Shown in pieces: positions 37,021 through 45,722 of a stretch of 64,000 nt of DNA; position 1 is the first letter of the stretch, and the number at the start of each line of letters is the position of its first letter. Made by a program: the position numbers and the translations under genes. The DNA comes from Bacteroidales bacterium (GTDB taxonomy: Bacteria > Bacteroidota > Bacteroidia > Bacteroidales > UBA3824): positions 339,069 to 403,068 of the forward strand of contig JAEERW010000003.1 of the NCBI GenBank assembly GCA_016286055.1, read 5' to 3'. The notes beneath the pieces are model-generated. The model saw only the letters and a program-made list of their open reading frames with translations, had not been told where the DNA came from and made no database searches.

Positions 37021-37191
37021 ATGAAATTATCAGCACCTACAAACGCAGTTTGGGGCGTGGCAACAGCCCTCGGCGTAGTTGGCATCCTTGGCCACTTTAT
37101 CTCAATCCCATTTGTTTCGGCTTACGCATTTTGGTTCTTGTTGGCTGGTTTTGCAATTCTTGCATTGGCTTGCCTCTTGAAAGGATTGTAG
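37021..37191 (+). CDS. 56-residue membrane protein
   Basis: A small open frame from ATG 37021 to TAG 37189-37191. The peptide starts MKLSAPTNAVWGVATALG and contains two hydrophobic helices (about 9-27 and 33-53) with a basic end (LLKGL). It sits between a terminator upstream and another downstream and has a promoter-like TTTG/TATATTG pair near 36948-36961, which argues for a real gene. The family is unknown to me. A membrane role is inferred from composition only. Confidence 0.75.
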   Translation: MKLSAPTNAVWGVATALGVVGILGHFISIPFVSAYAFWFLLAGFAILALACLLKGL

Positions 37192-37213
37192 TCGACAATT
37201 GAAAATTTTAATC

Positions 37214-37251
37214 AGCGGGATGGTTTTATTGATGCTATCCCGCTTTTTTTG
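37214..37251 (+). terminator. rho-independent terminator after the 56-residue gene
   Basis: AGCGGGAT (37214-37221) and ATCCCGCT (37237-37244) form a stem followed by seven T. Confidence 0.88.
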
Positions 37252-37309
37252 TGCTGATTTTTTAACACTAAAAAAATATTTTCTAAAACTCTTTTTCGTG
37301 CGCATTATA

Positions 37310-37317
37310 TACATTTG
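37310..37317 (+). promoter_or_regulatory. -7 box at the amidohydrolase start
   Basis: TACATTTG fits TAnnTTTG and ends 6 nt before the ATG at 37324, so the transcript would be leaderless or nearly so. Confidence 0.55.
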
Positions 37318-37323
37318 CGCATT

Positions 37324-38112
37324 ATGATAATAGACTTTCACGCACATATTTACCCGGAAAAAATCGCCGACAAAGCAAGCAAGACGATAGGCGATTTTTA
37401 TGACACTACAATGTGTTACAACGGTGTACCTGAGCGACTTCTCGCAAGTGGTCGCAAAATTGGGGTTGAAAAATATATCGTCCACTCCACTGCCACAGTA
37501 GCACATCAGGTGGAGGCTATCAACAACTACATTATCAACGAGATAACCCTCCACAAAGAGTTTGTGGGTTTTGGCACTGTGCACCCTGGTTACGAGAATT
37601 TTGAAGCCGAACTTAAACGCATCAAAGGTCTTGGCTTAAAGGGTATTAAGTTGCATCCCGACTTTCAAAAATTTCAAGTGGATACTCCCGAAATGGATCC
37701 TATTTACGATGTGATTGCCTCGCTGAATATGCCGGTTTTGGTTCACGCGGGCGATTGCCGTTACGATTTTTCGGGTCCGCAGCGCATTCTACACGTTTTG
37801 GAAAAACATCCCAACTTGATTGTGATTGCAGCGCATTTTGGCGGTTACACCGAGTGGGACAAGTCGTGCGAATATCTTGTTGGCAAAAAAGTTTGGTTCG
37901 ATACTTCAAGTACGCTTTGGAAACTGCCTATAAATAAGGCAAATGAGATGATAAAGGCTCACGGTGTTGAGAATTTTCTCTTTGGAAGCGATTATCCTAT
38001 GTGGGATCACGAAGACGAACTCAAACGCTTTAACCAACTGAGCCTCACCGCACAAGAGCGCGAAGATATTCTTTACAATAATGCGGTAAGGCTGTTGAAA
38101 GAGATTGAGTAA
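37324..38112 (+). CDS. amidohydrolase-2 family metal-dependent hydrolase
   Basis: A 262-residue TIM-barrel hydrolase of the amidohydrolase_2 (ACMSD-like) group. Metal and active-site motifs are in order: IDFHAHIYPEK (HxH), GIKLHPDFQKF, VLVHAGDCRYDF, VIAAHFGGYTEWD and LFGSDYPMWDHEDE (catalytic Asp). The ATG at 37324 is preferred over a TTG three codons earlier, which lies in the -7 box. Substrate unknown; relatives act as decarboxylases or lactonases. It converges with the Gfo/Idh gene, whose stop is adjacent. Confidence 0.88.
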   Translation: MIIDFHAHIYPEKIADKASKTIGDFYDTTMCYNGVPERLLASGRKIGVEKYIVHSTATVAHQVEAINNYIINEITLHKEFVGFGTVHPGYENFEAELKRIKGLGLKGIKLHPDFQKFQVDTPEMDPIYDVIASLNMPVLVHAGDCRYDFSGPQRILHVLEKHPNLIVIAAHFGGYTEWDKSCEYLVGKKVWFDTSSTLWKLPINKANEMIKAHGVENFLFGSDYPMWDHEDELKRFNQLSLTAQEREDILYNNAVRLLKEIE

Positions 38113-39099
38113 CTACACTTCGTCGCAAAGTTTTACACCCCATTCTTTGCGGAGAGCATCCATTTGACGCATAATGCGCAGAGTATCAGCGTGTGGCATT
38201 TCGTCGGGTTCTATCTTGCCTTGGTTGATGGCGCGGATACAGCAATCTACTTGATATTCGTAGCCGGTGATTTGCGGCGGACAGTCAACCTTTTTAACAA
38301 GTTGATAATCTTGATTATAAATAGCATACGACTGTGGATTGTTGACGTTTTCTACAATAACGAAACCATCGGTGCCTGAGATTATGCCTTGACGGTCGCT
38401 CTTGGCAAGTTGCGAACTCCAAAGCACTGCAATACGTCCGTCGTTGTACTCAATAGTGATAGATTCTTGAATATCAACGCCTGTGGGGTATTTGATGCAG
38501 TGCGAAGAGATTGATTTGATGTCATCGCCAAAAAACATATCGGCAAAATTGAGCACATAAACGCCGAGGTCTAAAAGTGCGCCGCCGGCAAGTGCAGGGT
38601 CGTACATACGTTGCAGGGCAATGTTTGGATAACAAAGATTTGCCGAAAGCATTTGAAGTTTGCCAATAATGCCGCTATTTATAACATTGTTAATCATTTG
38701 ACGCATAGGTTGATAGCGAGTCCAAATGGCTTCGGCGAGAAAAACCTTGCGTTCGTTGGCAATTCTGATAAGTTCCTCAGCCTGAGGAGTGTTTACGGTA
38801 AACGCCTTTTCGCATAGCACGGGTTTGTTTTTCAAAAGGCACATCTTGTTGTTTTCAAAATGGTGCGAGTGAGGCGTGGCAATATAAATAAGGTCTACCT
38901 CGGGGTCGTCGGCTAATGCTTCGTAATTGCCGTAAGCCTTTGGAATAGAGAATTGTGCGGCAAATTTTTTTGCCTTTTCGGTTGTGCGTGAAGCCACTGC
39001 ATAGGCACGTGCGGTGGTCATTCCGGCGAGCGTTGTCGCCATTTTGTCGGCTATCCATCCTGTGCCGAGGATGCCAATGTTAAATATTTTCTGTGACAT
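38113..39099 (-). CDS. Gfo/Idh/MocA-family NAD(P)-dependent oxidoreductase
   Basis: A 328-residue sugar or dihydrodiol dehydrogenase-like enzyme. The Rossmann motif is GILGTGWIADKMATTL; LIYIATPHSHHFENNKMCLL and VLCEKAFTVNTPQAEELIRI are family landmarks; the C-terminal domain holds GGALLDLGVYVLNFADMFFG. Closest in flavour to the dimeric dihydrodiol dehydrogenase branch. Substrate unknown. It starts 106 bp from the divergent lipoprotein gene, so the two share a promoter region. Confidence 0.9.
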   Translation of the reverse strand: MSQKIFNIGILGTGWIADKMATTLAGMTTARAYAVASRTTEKAKKFAAQFSIPKAYGNYEALADDPEVDLIYIATPHSHHFENNKMCLLKNKPVLCEKAFTVNTPQAEELIRIANERKVFLAEAIWTRYQPMRQMINNVINSGIIGKLQMLSANLCYPNIALQRMYDPALAGGALLDLGVYVLNFADMFFGDDIKSISSHCIKYPTGVDIQESITIEYNDGRIAVLWSSQLAKSDRQGIISGTDGFVIVENVNNPQSYAIYNQDYQLVKKVDCPPQITGYEYQVDCCIRAINQGKIEPDEMPHADTLRIMRQMDALRKEWGVKLCDEV

Positions 39100-39205
39100 A
39101 ATTAGTGATTTTTTGGGGTAAATTTAAGAATTTTTTTCAAATAATAACATTTTATTTGCATAAATTTGACTCGAAAAATTTTTTAATCACTAATTACTAT
39201 AAACT

Positions 39206-40090
39206 ATGAAAAACAAACTCTTTTTTTGCCTTATCGCATTGATAACCTTTGGGTTATACTCTTGCGAAGATACCATCAGCGTGGGAGTTCCCGCCACAAT
39301 AAGCATCAATGTGCGCGACTTTGGGCAGCCGTTACCCAACGCTAAGGTGTATATGTTTGAAGACAATCACGACCCTTCATCATCGTTTTTTAAACCATTT
39401 TATGCTGATACAACGGCACTTACCGACCGTTATGGCACGGCAGTTTTTAAGCCCGAAGTTTTCGACGATATTGAAACATTCTATTTTGCAGTTTTTGATA
39501 ACGACGAATGTCTTGGTTATGTGCAAGTTAGCACCTCAGGAGGCGATACTCGCAGTGCCGATCTCTTTATTGGCGGCACTCCTGGATATTGCGAACTTAA
39601 AGAAGTGCTTAAAGAAACCACACTTACTGCTCACAGCGTTAATTACAATGGCGATGCCAACAATCGCACTTTTGTGCCCATCAAATTGCCAAAAAATACG
39701 GTAAGTTTTGTTTACTCTGTTTCGTCAAATTATGCCGACAACACCTCTCCCACTCTTAGACTTTTGGCAGATCTCGTGGAGCGTTACGACCCCACTCACG
39801 GTCTTTTGGCAGACATTGTTAATAGTTTAGACGACCCTGTGGGCACCGCAGATTGCTCCATTTACCTTATCAAAGACAATGAAAATCTCGACAAATTCAA
39901 CGATAAAAACTTTAATTTTCAATATTTTCCCGAAGGAACGCGCAAAGGCATCAAGAGCGGCATTGTGGAGGTGGAATTAGACGAACCTCTTCTTGAAAAT
40001 TATCAATGGTATCTCGGAATTGAAAACCCTGATTCCAAAAACGATATTTATGTAACAATTGAAGTTTGCGCACTCGTTTTTCACGAATAA
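39206..40090 (+). CDS. hypothetical lipoprotein with carboxypeptidase-regulatory-like N-terminal domain
   Basis: A 294-residue protein with leader ending at lipobox LYSC (Cys20). Residues about 25-115 look like a beta-sandwich of the type used for surface display (ISINVRDFGQPLPNAKVYMF, DRYGTAVFKP). The remainder is unassigned. A -7 box TAAATTTG lies at 39161-39168. The SBF transporter gene starts 6 nt after its stop, so both are in one transcript, although a functional link is not obvious. Confidence 0.72.
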   Translation: MKNKLFFCLIALITFGLYSCEDTISVGVPATISINVRDFGQPLPNAKVYMFEDNHDPSSSFFKPFYADTTALTDRYGTAVFKPEVFDDIETFYFAVFDNDECLGYVQVSTSGGDTRSADLFIGGTPGYCELKEVLKETTLTAHSVNYNGDANNRTFVPIKLPKNTVSFVYSVSSNYADNTSPTLRLLADLVERYDPTHGLLADIVNSLDDPVGTADCSIYLIKDNENLDKFNDKNFNFQYFPEGTRKGIKSGIVEVELDEPLLENYQWYLGIENPDSKNDIYVTIEVCALVFHE

Positions 40091-40096
40091 CTCTTT

Positions 40097-41086
40097 ATGA
40101 ACCAGATTGTTTTGCAGTTAGAACAGTTAGATTCTGTTCAACTTAATTTTGGAAACAATGGCGGATTGATACTCAGCATAGTACAAGCCTTTATTATGTT
40201 TGGCGTTGCGCTGAGTATTAAGCCGTTACACTTTAAAACAGCATTTAGTAATCCCAAAGGAGTAATCACAGGCTTGGTGTCGCAAATAGTGCTGCTTCCG
40301 CTTGTTACTTTCATTGGTGTTTATGTTTTTAAAAGTTACCTTACGGTAACAGTTGCGCTTGGAGCAATACTTGTGGCGTGCTGTCCGGGCGGAAACATAT
40401 CTAACTTTATATCATCAATTTCGCGGGGAAATGTCGAACTGTCTGTGTCGCTAACTACAATTTCCACGGTTTCGGCTGTGGTAATTACTCCATTGAATTT
40501 TTCTATCTGGGGTAACCTCTTTATCAATTCGGCAGAACTTGTGCGTGAACTCTATATCCCTATCAGCGAGGTGTTTAAGACACTCTTTTTGATTATCGGC
40601 GTGCCTTTGCTGTTGGGTATACTTTGCTCGTCGAAACTTCCACGTTTTACCAAAAAAATTGCAAAACCTATTCAGCGTATCTCTTTGGCTATATTTATGG
40701 TTATGGTGATAATTGCAATTGGAGTAAATTTTATTGATATTATTACTTATATAAAATATATCTTACTTATTGTATTGATTCATAATGCGTTGGCTTTTCT
40801 TACAGGAAACACCGCTGCAAGGGTTATGCGCCTAAACGACCGCGACCGCCGTACTCTCACAATCGAGACAGGTATTCAAAATTCGGGACTTGCTTTGCTG
40901 CTTATTTTCAATCCAGAGATATTTCCTCCCGACGTTGTTACTGGCGGAATGGCGTATTTGGCTGCTTGGTGGGGTGTATGGCACATTATTTCGGGCTTGG
41001 GACTCAGTCTGTTTTGGAATCTCCGCCGAAAGGCACGTTACGATAAGGCATTGTCGGAGCGCAAAGGACAGGCACAAGTGATGTAA
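40097..41086 (+). CDS. bile acid:sodium symporter (SBF) family transporter
   Basis: A 329-residue inner-membrane protein with nine to ten hydrophobic helices. Family marks: FIMFGVALSIKPLHF, GLVSQIVLLPLVTF, LVACCPGGNISNFISSISRG (the conserved CPGG..SN region) and RRTLTIETGIQNSGLALLL (ETGxQN). These are the sodium- and substrate-binding motifs. Bacterial members carry bile acids, pantoate or other organic anions, and the true substrate is not evident. It follows a lipoprotein gene by 6 nt. Confidence 0.92.
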   Translation: MNQIVLQLEQLDSVQLNFGNNGGLILSIVQAFIMFGVALSIKPLHFKTAFSNPKGVITGLVSQIVLLPLVTFIGVYVFKSYLTVTVALGAILVACCPGGNISNFISSISRGNVELSVSLTTISTVSAVVITPLNFSIWGNLFINSAELVRELYIPISEVFKTLFLIIGVPLLLGILCSSKLPRFTKKIAKPIQRISLAIFMVMVIIAIGVNFIDIITYIKYILLIVLIHNALAFLTGNTAARVMRLNDRDRRTLTIETGIQNSGLALLLIFNPEIFPPDVVTGGMAYLAAWWGVWHIISGLGLSLFWNLRRKARYDKALSERKGQAQVM

Positions 41087-41101
41087 TCCGCTAATGCACT
41101 G

Positions 41102-42544
41102 TTATTTAATGGCCTTAAAAATCAAGTCTGCCATCTTTTTAGCACCATCTCCGTTTGGGTGGATGCCGTCGTCGAGATAGTCGGCTGGGTTGCTGCCATA
41201 GAGAGTGTTGAGGTCGATGATTTCCAAGCCGTATTCTTGCGCCGTGGATTTAATAATCGGGATTATTTCGTCGGAAATAATGCGCTCATTGATGTCCCAC
41301 GATGGTTTTAGAGCGTGAATTGGCGTGCAGAGATATATTTTGGGATTGGCATTTGGCTTTGGAGCGGATTTTTTGCCCTTCTTTTTGGCAGGCTGCGCAA
41401 GGTCGGGACGGAGCGATAGAATCATCTGCTGCAAATCGCGTTTAAACTCATCCTTGTATTTCCAATTTTGCGGTTTTGAATCGTTGGTTCCCAATTTTAT
41501 AACCACAATATCGGGTTTAAACGCCAAAGCGTCGCGCCAAGCCAACTCTTTCATATAAGGTATGTCGCCATTGTTGAGCATAGTGCGACCGCTGAGTCCG
41601 AAATTTTTTACCCAATAACCGTTGCCCAAACTATTTTGCAGCAGAGCGGGATATCCGTGTTGAGTGGCCACGTCGATGCCGTGTCCGTCGGTGATGCTGT
41701 TGCCCACGCAAGCCACTTTGATAGCACCTGGTTTGGGAGTTTGACGGTTGGAGAGCCAAGTGCCAAGGTCGCTGAGCATTTGGTCGTGGTATTTAAACCC
41801 AGGTCCGAAGCCAAAACCGTGGTCGCCAGTGGGATAGATAAACATTGCACATTCGTTGCCTTGGTTTCGCATAGCCGAATAATATTGAATGCCATTGGTG
41901 ACAGGCATTACCACTCGGTCGTCGCTTGCCATAATGATAACAGCGGGTGGCGTAAGGTGGCGGCGCACAGAGTTTTGCGTAGAATATTTGCTCACCAATT
42001 CGGGGTTTTTGTATCCCTCCTCGCCAAGAAAATTGATACACGACCATTTGTGCGAAACCCTTTCGTCCATCGAAATCACTGGGTAAAACAAAATGGTAAA
42101 ATCGGGTCTTACGTCAAATTCTGATTGTGTGGAAACCACCGATGCAAGGTGTCCTCCCGCCGAAAAACCCATAACGCCCACATCGTGAGGGTTGATATTC
42201 CACGCCTTGGCAGAATCTCTTACTATACGGAAAGTGTTTTCAACATCGCTGATGGGCAGAGTGCGGTCGCCGTTGGGCAGGCGGTAGTTTACCACAAAAT
42301 AGGCGATGCCCCTTTGGTTGAGCCAGTTAGACCAATCGGTGCCCTCGTACGTGTTTGAGAGTACAGAATATCCTCCTCCCGGTACGCCTACGATGGCTTT
42401 GCCCGACGGTTTTTCGGGAAGAAAACATACCACGTGCGATTTGCCGCCGTCGGTGAGATTGATGGTGAATTTTTTGGCAGTTTGAGCCTCAGCGCATATT
42501 GAGCACAGCAAAAAAAGGCTCAATAATAATGTGTATCTTTTCAT
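41102..42544 (-). CDS. two-domain esterase: alpha/beta hydrolase plus SGNH hydrolase
   Basis: A 480-residue secreted protein (ATG at 42544, signal peptide to about residue 20). The first domain is a BD-FAE/acetyl-xylan-esterase-like hydrolase with oxyanion motif VGVPGGGYSVL, nucleophile GFSAGGHLASVV and a C-terminal GDHGFGFG His. The second, from about residue 275, is an SGNH/GDSL esterase: VACVGNSITDGHG (Ser), GLSGRTMLNNGD (Gly), VIKLGTNDSKPQNW (Asn) and DGIHPNGDGAKKM (Asp/His). Both catalytic sets are complete. A Lys/Pro-rich insertion lies in the second domain. Deacetylation of plant polysaccharide is likely. An ATG at 42568 is rejected because it precedes the signal peptide. Confidence 0.88.
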   Translation of the reverse strand: MKRYTLLLSLFLLCSICAEAQTAKKFTINLTDGGKSHVVCFLPEKPSGKAIVGVPGGGYSVLSNTYEGTDWSNWLNQRGIAYFVVNYRLPNGDRTLPISDVENTFRIVRDSAKAWNINPHDVGVMGFSAGGHLASVVSTQSEFDVRPDFTILFYPVISMDERVSHKWSCINFLGEEGYKNPELVSKYSTQNSVRRHLTPPAVIIMASDDRVVMPVTNGIQYYSAMRNQGNECAMFIYPTGDHGFGFGPGFKYHDQMLSDLGTWLSNRQTPKPGAIKVACVGNSITDGHGIDVATQHGYPALLQNSLGNGYWVKNFGLSGRTMLNNGDIPYMKELAWRDALAFKPDIVVIKLGTNDSKPQNWKYKDEFKRDLQQMILSLRPDLAQPAKKKGKKSAPKPNANPKIYLCTPIHALKPSWDINERIISDEIIPIIKSTAQEYGLEIIDLNTLYGSNPADYLDDGIHPNGDGAKKMADLIFKAIK

Positions 42545-42663
42545 AAGTAGGATTTTTGTACGTTCCAAATATACGAAAATAATCTCAGTTAGCAGACCTC
42601 AAAAACAAAAAAATATAAATCCTCCTATTTATAAATTCAATCACCTTAATTGCCTTTTATTTA

Positions 42664-42671
42664 TATCTTTG
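42664..42671 (+). promoter_or_regulatory. -7 box of the nitroreductase lipoprotein gene
   Basis: TATCTTTG, a perfect TAnnTTTG, lies 28 bp before the ATG. Confidence 0.6.
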
Positions 42672-42699
42672 CTTAATTTTACATTTAATAACTATTGAT

Positions 42700-43395
42700 A
42701 TGAAAAAATCACTTTTATGCGGTTTGGCATTTGCCGCGCTAATGCTCTGCAACTGTGCAGGTAATGGCGAAAAATGCAACTGCAACAATAAATGCAGCGA
42801 TGGCGATAATTGTTGCAAGCAATCTGAATGTTGTGAGCAAGAAACTAAGTGTCAAAGCGGTGAAAACCAAGTGGTTAATGCAATTATGGCACGCCGAAGC
42901 ATCCGCAAGTACAAAGACACTCCCGTGGAGCACGAAAAACTCGAAACCATTGCCAAATGCGGCATCAACGCTCCAAGCGGTATGAATAAGCAGCCGTGGG
43001 AAATCCGTGTAGTTGAAAATCAGGAACTTATCAACCAAGTAAACGACGTTTACAAAAAACTCAACGCCGAGGCGGTGGCTAAGGATCCCTCATTTAAAAA
43101 TATGTTTCGCAATGCTCCCAACATTATTTGCGTGGCTGGCGAACAGAATTCGGGTCTCGACCTCGGACTTTTGGGCGAAAATATGATGTTGGCAGCACAG
43201 TCGCTCGGACTTGGCACTTGCTGTCTTGGCGGACCTGTACATTTTCTCACCAACACCGAAGAAGCCCGTTTCTTTATCGAAAAACTCGGATTTTCAGAAG
43301 GTTACAGCCTGATGTACATCCTTGCCGTTGGCTATCCCGACGAATCTCCCGATGCCAAACCAAGAGACGAAGCAAAGGTGAAGTTTATCAACTAA
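42700..43395 (+). CDS. nitroreductase-family protein with cysteine-rich lipoprotein N-terminus
   Basis: A 231-residue protein. After a leader ending in a cysteine pair at 17 and 19 (possible lipobox) comes a linker holding eight cysteines (26, 28, 32, 38, 39, 44, 45, 51). Residues about 60-231 are a nitroreductase/FMN fold: IMARRSIRKYKDTPV, CGINAPSGMNKQPWEIRVV and LGENMMLAAQSLGLGTCCLG. Nitroreductases are usually cytoplasmic, so an exported form is unusual. It overlaps the convergent macrodomain gene by 8 nt. Confidence 0.82.
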   Translation: MKKSLLCGLAFAALMLCNCAGNGEKCNCNNKCSDGDNCCKQSECCEQETKCQSGENQVVNAIMARRSIRKYKDTPVEHEKLETIAKCGINAPSGMNKQPWEIRVVENQELINQVNDVYKKLNAEAVAKDPSFKNMFRNAPNIICVAGEQNSGLDLGLLGENMMLAAQSLGLGTCCLGGPVHFLTNTEEARFFIEKLGFSEGYSLMYILAVGYPDESPDAKPRDEAKVKFIN

Positions 43396-43891
43396 CCATT
43401 TTTTGTGCGGCGCTTAATATCCTATCATCCAAAATTGCAAGATACACAGTTATTTGGCTGTTTTCTTTTTGAAGAAAATCTTTGATAGAATCTATGGCTA
43501 TCTGAATTGCATCGTTGAGCGGGTAGCCGTAAATTCCTGCTGAAATTAGCGGAAACGCTATGGATTTGAGGTTGTTTTGCGCCGCCAATTTTAACGAGTT
43601 GGTGTAGCAGTTGCTCAGTTGCTCGGCTTGTTGCTTGTTGGCGGGGTTGTAAATAGGTCCTGCCGTGTGGATAATGTATTTTGCCTTGGCGTTAAAGCCT
43701 TGGGTGATAACTGCATCGCCAGTTTTGATGGGTGAAAGTTTGTTGCAAGCCTCTTGAAGTTTGGCAGGTCCGGCAGACCTAAAAATTGCTCCACAAACTC
43801 CTCCGCCCATTTGCAAATCGGTGTTAGCAGCGTTTACAATGGCATCAACGGTCATTGTGGTAATGTCGGTTTTGGTTATTGTTAATGGCAT
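43388..43891 (-). CDS. macrodomain protein (ADP-ribose hydrolase-like)
   Basis: A 167-residue macrodomain of the MacroD/YmdB type that removes ADP-ribose or O-acetyl groups. The signature is VDAIVNAANTDLQMGGGVCG followed by AKYIIHTAGPIY and FPLISAGIYGYPLNDAIQIA; the Asn-Ala-Ala-Asn and GGGV loops bind ADP-ribose. Length is normal. It is 45 nt downstream of a YgiT-type zinc-finger gene and overlaps the convergent nitroreductase. No DarT-like toxin is nearby. Confidence 0.93.
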   Translation of the reverse strand: MPLTITKTDITTMTVDAIVNAANTDLQMGGGVCGAIFRSAGPAKLQEACNKLSPIKTGDAVITQGFNAKAKYIIHTAGPIYNPANKQQAEQLSNCYTNSLKLAAQNNLKSIAFPLISAGIYGYPLNDAIQIAIDSIKDFLQKENSQITVYLAILDDRILSAAQKMVS

Positions 43892-43936
43892 AATGTTATG
43901 GTATTTTATGTAGTTAAATTATTAATTTAAAATGGT

Positions 43937-44185
43937 TTACGCCACTTTTTTATAATCTACAATTGAAACTTCTTGTTTCATTGTTTTGGCCGCACCAACT
44001 ATTTTTTCAATATTTTGAAACACATCGGCATCATACACAATTTCTCCGCAATGATCACATTGATAACAGGGTACACGGCGGATTACCACTAACACTTCAC
44101 CTAAGTCGATAGTGTAAGTGGTTAAATTTTTTTCGGCTTTTGAACCGCAATGAGGACAATTCATATTCATCAATTGCATAGTCAA
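43937..44185 (-). CDS. YgiT-type zinc-finger protein
   Basis: An 82-residue protein with CPHCG and CYQCDHCGE, a pair of CxxC knuckles that form the YgiT/MqsA N-terminal zinc finger. Full MqsA antitoxins also have a C-terminal Xre-type helix-turn-helix, which is missing. Such short forms are often linked to a small DUF4258 toxin, but none is seen upstream in the 43 nt to the next gene. It may therefore be an orphan regulator or a solitary antitoxin. Confidence 0.83.
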   Translation of the reverse strand: MTMQLMNMNCPHCGSKAEKNLTTYTIDLGEVLVVIRRVPCYQCDHCGEIVYDADVFQNIEKIVGAAKTMKQEVSIVDYKKVA

Positions 44186-44228
44186 CTTATTTTTTGCAAT
44201 TATAATGCTTTATTTTGACAAATCCAAA

Positions 44229-45689
44229 TCATCGTTTTAGCACTAATTTATAATTCTCCGCAATACCTTCATTATCAAATCTTACCGTTGGATTTTTGCC
44301 TTTGGTGTATGCGTCTTCGGATTCGTAGAGCGAGAGGGCAATGGAATAATCAGGCGGTAATTCTGCATTACATTTAAACGAAAAATCTTGCGAACTATCG
44401 TCTTTGAACGTGCCTTTGGGTATGCGGATGGTTTTGCCTATTTGGGTAATGGTGGCGCCGGTGTTGTCGATAAATTCTGCTACTAAGTAAACGTCAAAGA
44501 AACAGGGTGCTACGCCGGTGTTTTTGATTGTTAGGTTTAATGTGTGGGAATTGTCTTTGGTGATGAGTTCCGCACTTGATACGGTGAAATTGTAGCCCAA
44601 AACCTTACTCATTTTGTCGGCAAGTTCTTTGTTGTCTTTGTAGAAATCATAGCCTCCGTAACTATCTTGATCAAGCACATAATAAGTAAGGTGTGCGGTG
44701 CGGATGGCATTTTCCCAACGTTCGGGAGTCCATTTGAGATAGTTCACATTGTCGTATGTGAGCATAGTTTTGTATTCGCCAAGATTTTCGGCAATGGTGG
44801 GCAGATTAGCCTTGTAAGCCCTTAACAACGAATCGGGAGTGCCGGGAATGCCAATTAAGCCGTCGTCGCGCTTGGTGATGCCGAGGCTGAGGGCGTAGGT
44901 GTAGATGTCGCCATAACCGTCGGAGGTGAGCACAAGTTGCGTTTTGTGGAATGTCGAGGCGTAATGTTTGAGCATATCTTTCTGAATTTGAAGTGATGGC
45001 ATTTCGCTACCTTCGAGGTGCGATGTGTGCCATTCGCCCCATTCGCCAAAAGTGCGGATGTCGATATATTCGATTCGCGGGTCGCCGTCGTATTTCTGTG
45101 CCAATGCGGTTGCGAAATCTTTGGCTGCCTGAATGTAAATAGGATTGTCCCAAACCGGCACGGCGGGAGTTAGATTAGTGCCTTCTAATTTGGCGTAGAT
45201 TTTTTTTGCGCCCATTTCGTAGACGAATTTCGGTGTCCAATCGTACTCTTCTTCGGGCGTGTTGGCATCCCTCACAAACGACGGTGTGTAGGGCAGCACC
45301 CTCAACGCATAGCCCATATTGTGTTCGGCGAGGGCGGCAAGCAGTTTGTCTAATTCTGTCCAATCGTAAACGCCTTTTGCGGGGTTGAGTTTGTTCCATT
45401 GCTGATGTCCCGAGCCGTAGGTAACAAGTTTCCACGCCTCATTTTTCCACTCTCCAAACGGGCCGTACCTACATTCGGGCGAAAAAATATACGTGCCGTC
45501 GGTGGGAACGGTAAACCCCTTGTGCGGATTTGCGAGAGGTCCGTCGAATGGTTTTAGGGCAAAGGTGATTTTGGTTGAGCCGTCGGGAAGAGTTTCGGGT
45601 TTTACCTCGTCAGAATCCTTGTGGCACGATGCATTTAAAATCACAGCCGATGCCAATAATGCTTTAAGTATTAGTAGGTATTTGGGCAT
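44229..45689 (-). CDS. DUF4874/DUF4832-like lipoprotein, duplicate A
   Basis: A 486-residue lipoprotein with a lipobox ending NASC (Cys22). Residues about 60-340 form a TIM-barrel-like region with YDWTELDKLLAALAEHNMGY, RIEYIDIRTFGEWGEWHTSH and TQLVLTSDGYGD; the last 110 residues are a beta-sandwich (LNLTIKNTGVAPCFFDVYLV). This is the DUF4874 plus DUF4832 arrangement of Bacteroidota, suspected to be a glycosidase; the acidic WGEW motif is a candidate active site. It is a duplicate of the next gene upstream. Confidence 0.82.
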   Translation of the reverse strand: MPKYLLILKALLASAVILNASCHKDSDEVKPETLPDGSTKITFALKPFDGPLANPHKGFTVPTDGTYIFSPECRYGPFGEWKNEAWKLVTYGSGHQQWNKLNPAKGVYDWTELDKLLAALAEHNMGYALRVLPYTPSFVRDANTPEEEYDWTPKFVYEMGAKKIYAKLEGTNLTPAVPVWDNPIYIQAAKDFATALAQKYDGDPRIEYIDIRTFGEWGEWHTSHLEGSEMPSLQIQKDMLKHYASTFHKTQLVLTSDGYGDIYTYALSLGITKRDDGLIGIPGTPDSLLRAYKANLPTIAENLGEYKTMLTYDNVNYLKWTPERWENAIRTAHLTYYVLDQDSYGGYDFYKDNKELADKMSKVLGYNFTVSSAELITKDNSHTLNLTIKNTGVAPCFFDVYLVAEFIDNTGATITQIGKTIRIPKGTFKDDSSQDFSFKCNAELPPDYSIALSLYESEDAYTKGKNPTVRFDNEGIAENYKLVLKR

Positions 45690-45722
45690 AAATCAATGAT
45701 TTAATTAAGTTTACAATTTAAA

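Noticed and set aside
43388..43891. DarTG-type toxin-antitoxin pair
   Set aside because: The macrodomain lacks a DarT partner and the neighbours are unrelated.
43937..44185. Complete MqsRA toxin-antitoxin locus
   Set aside because: No toxin gene is next to it and the HTH half of MqsA is missing.
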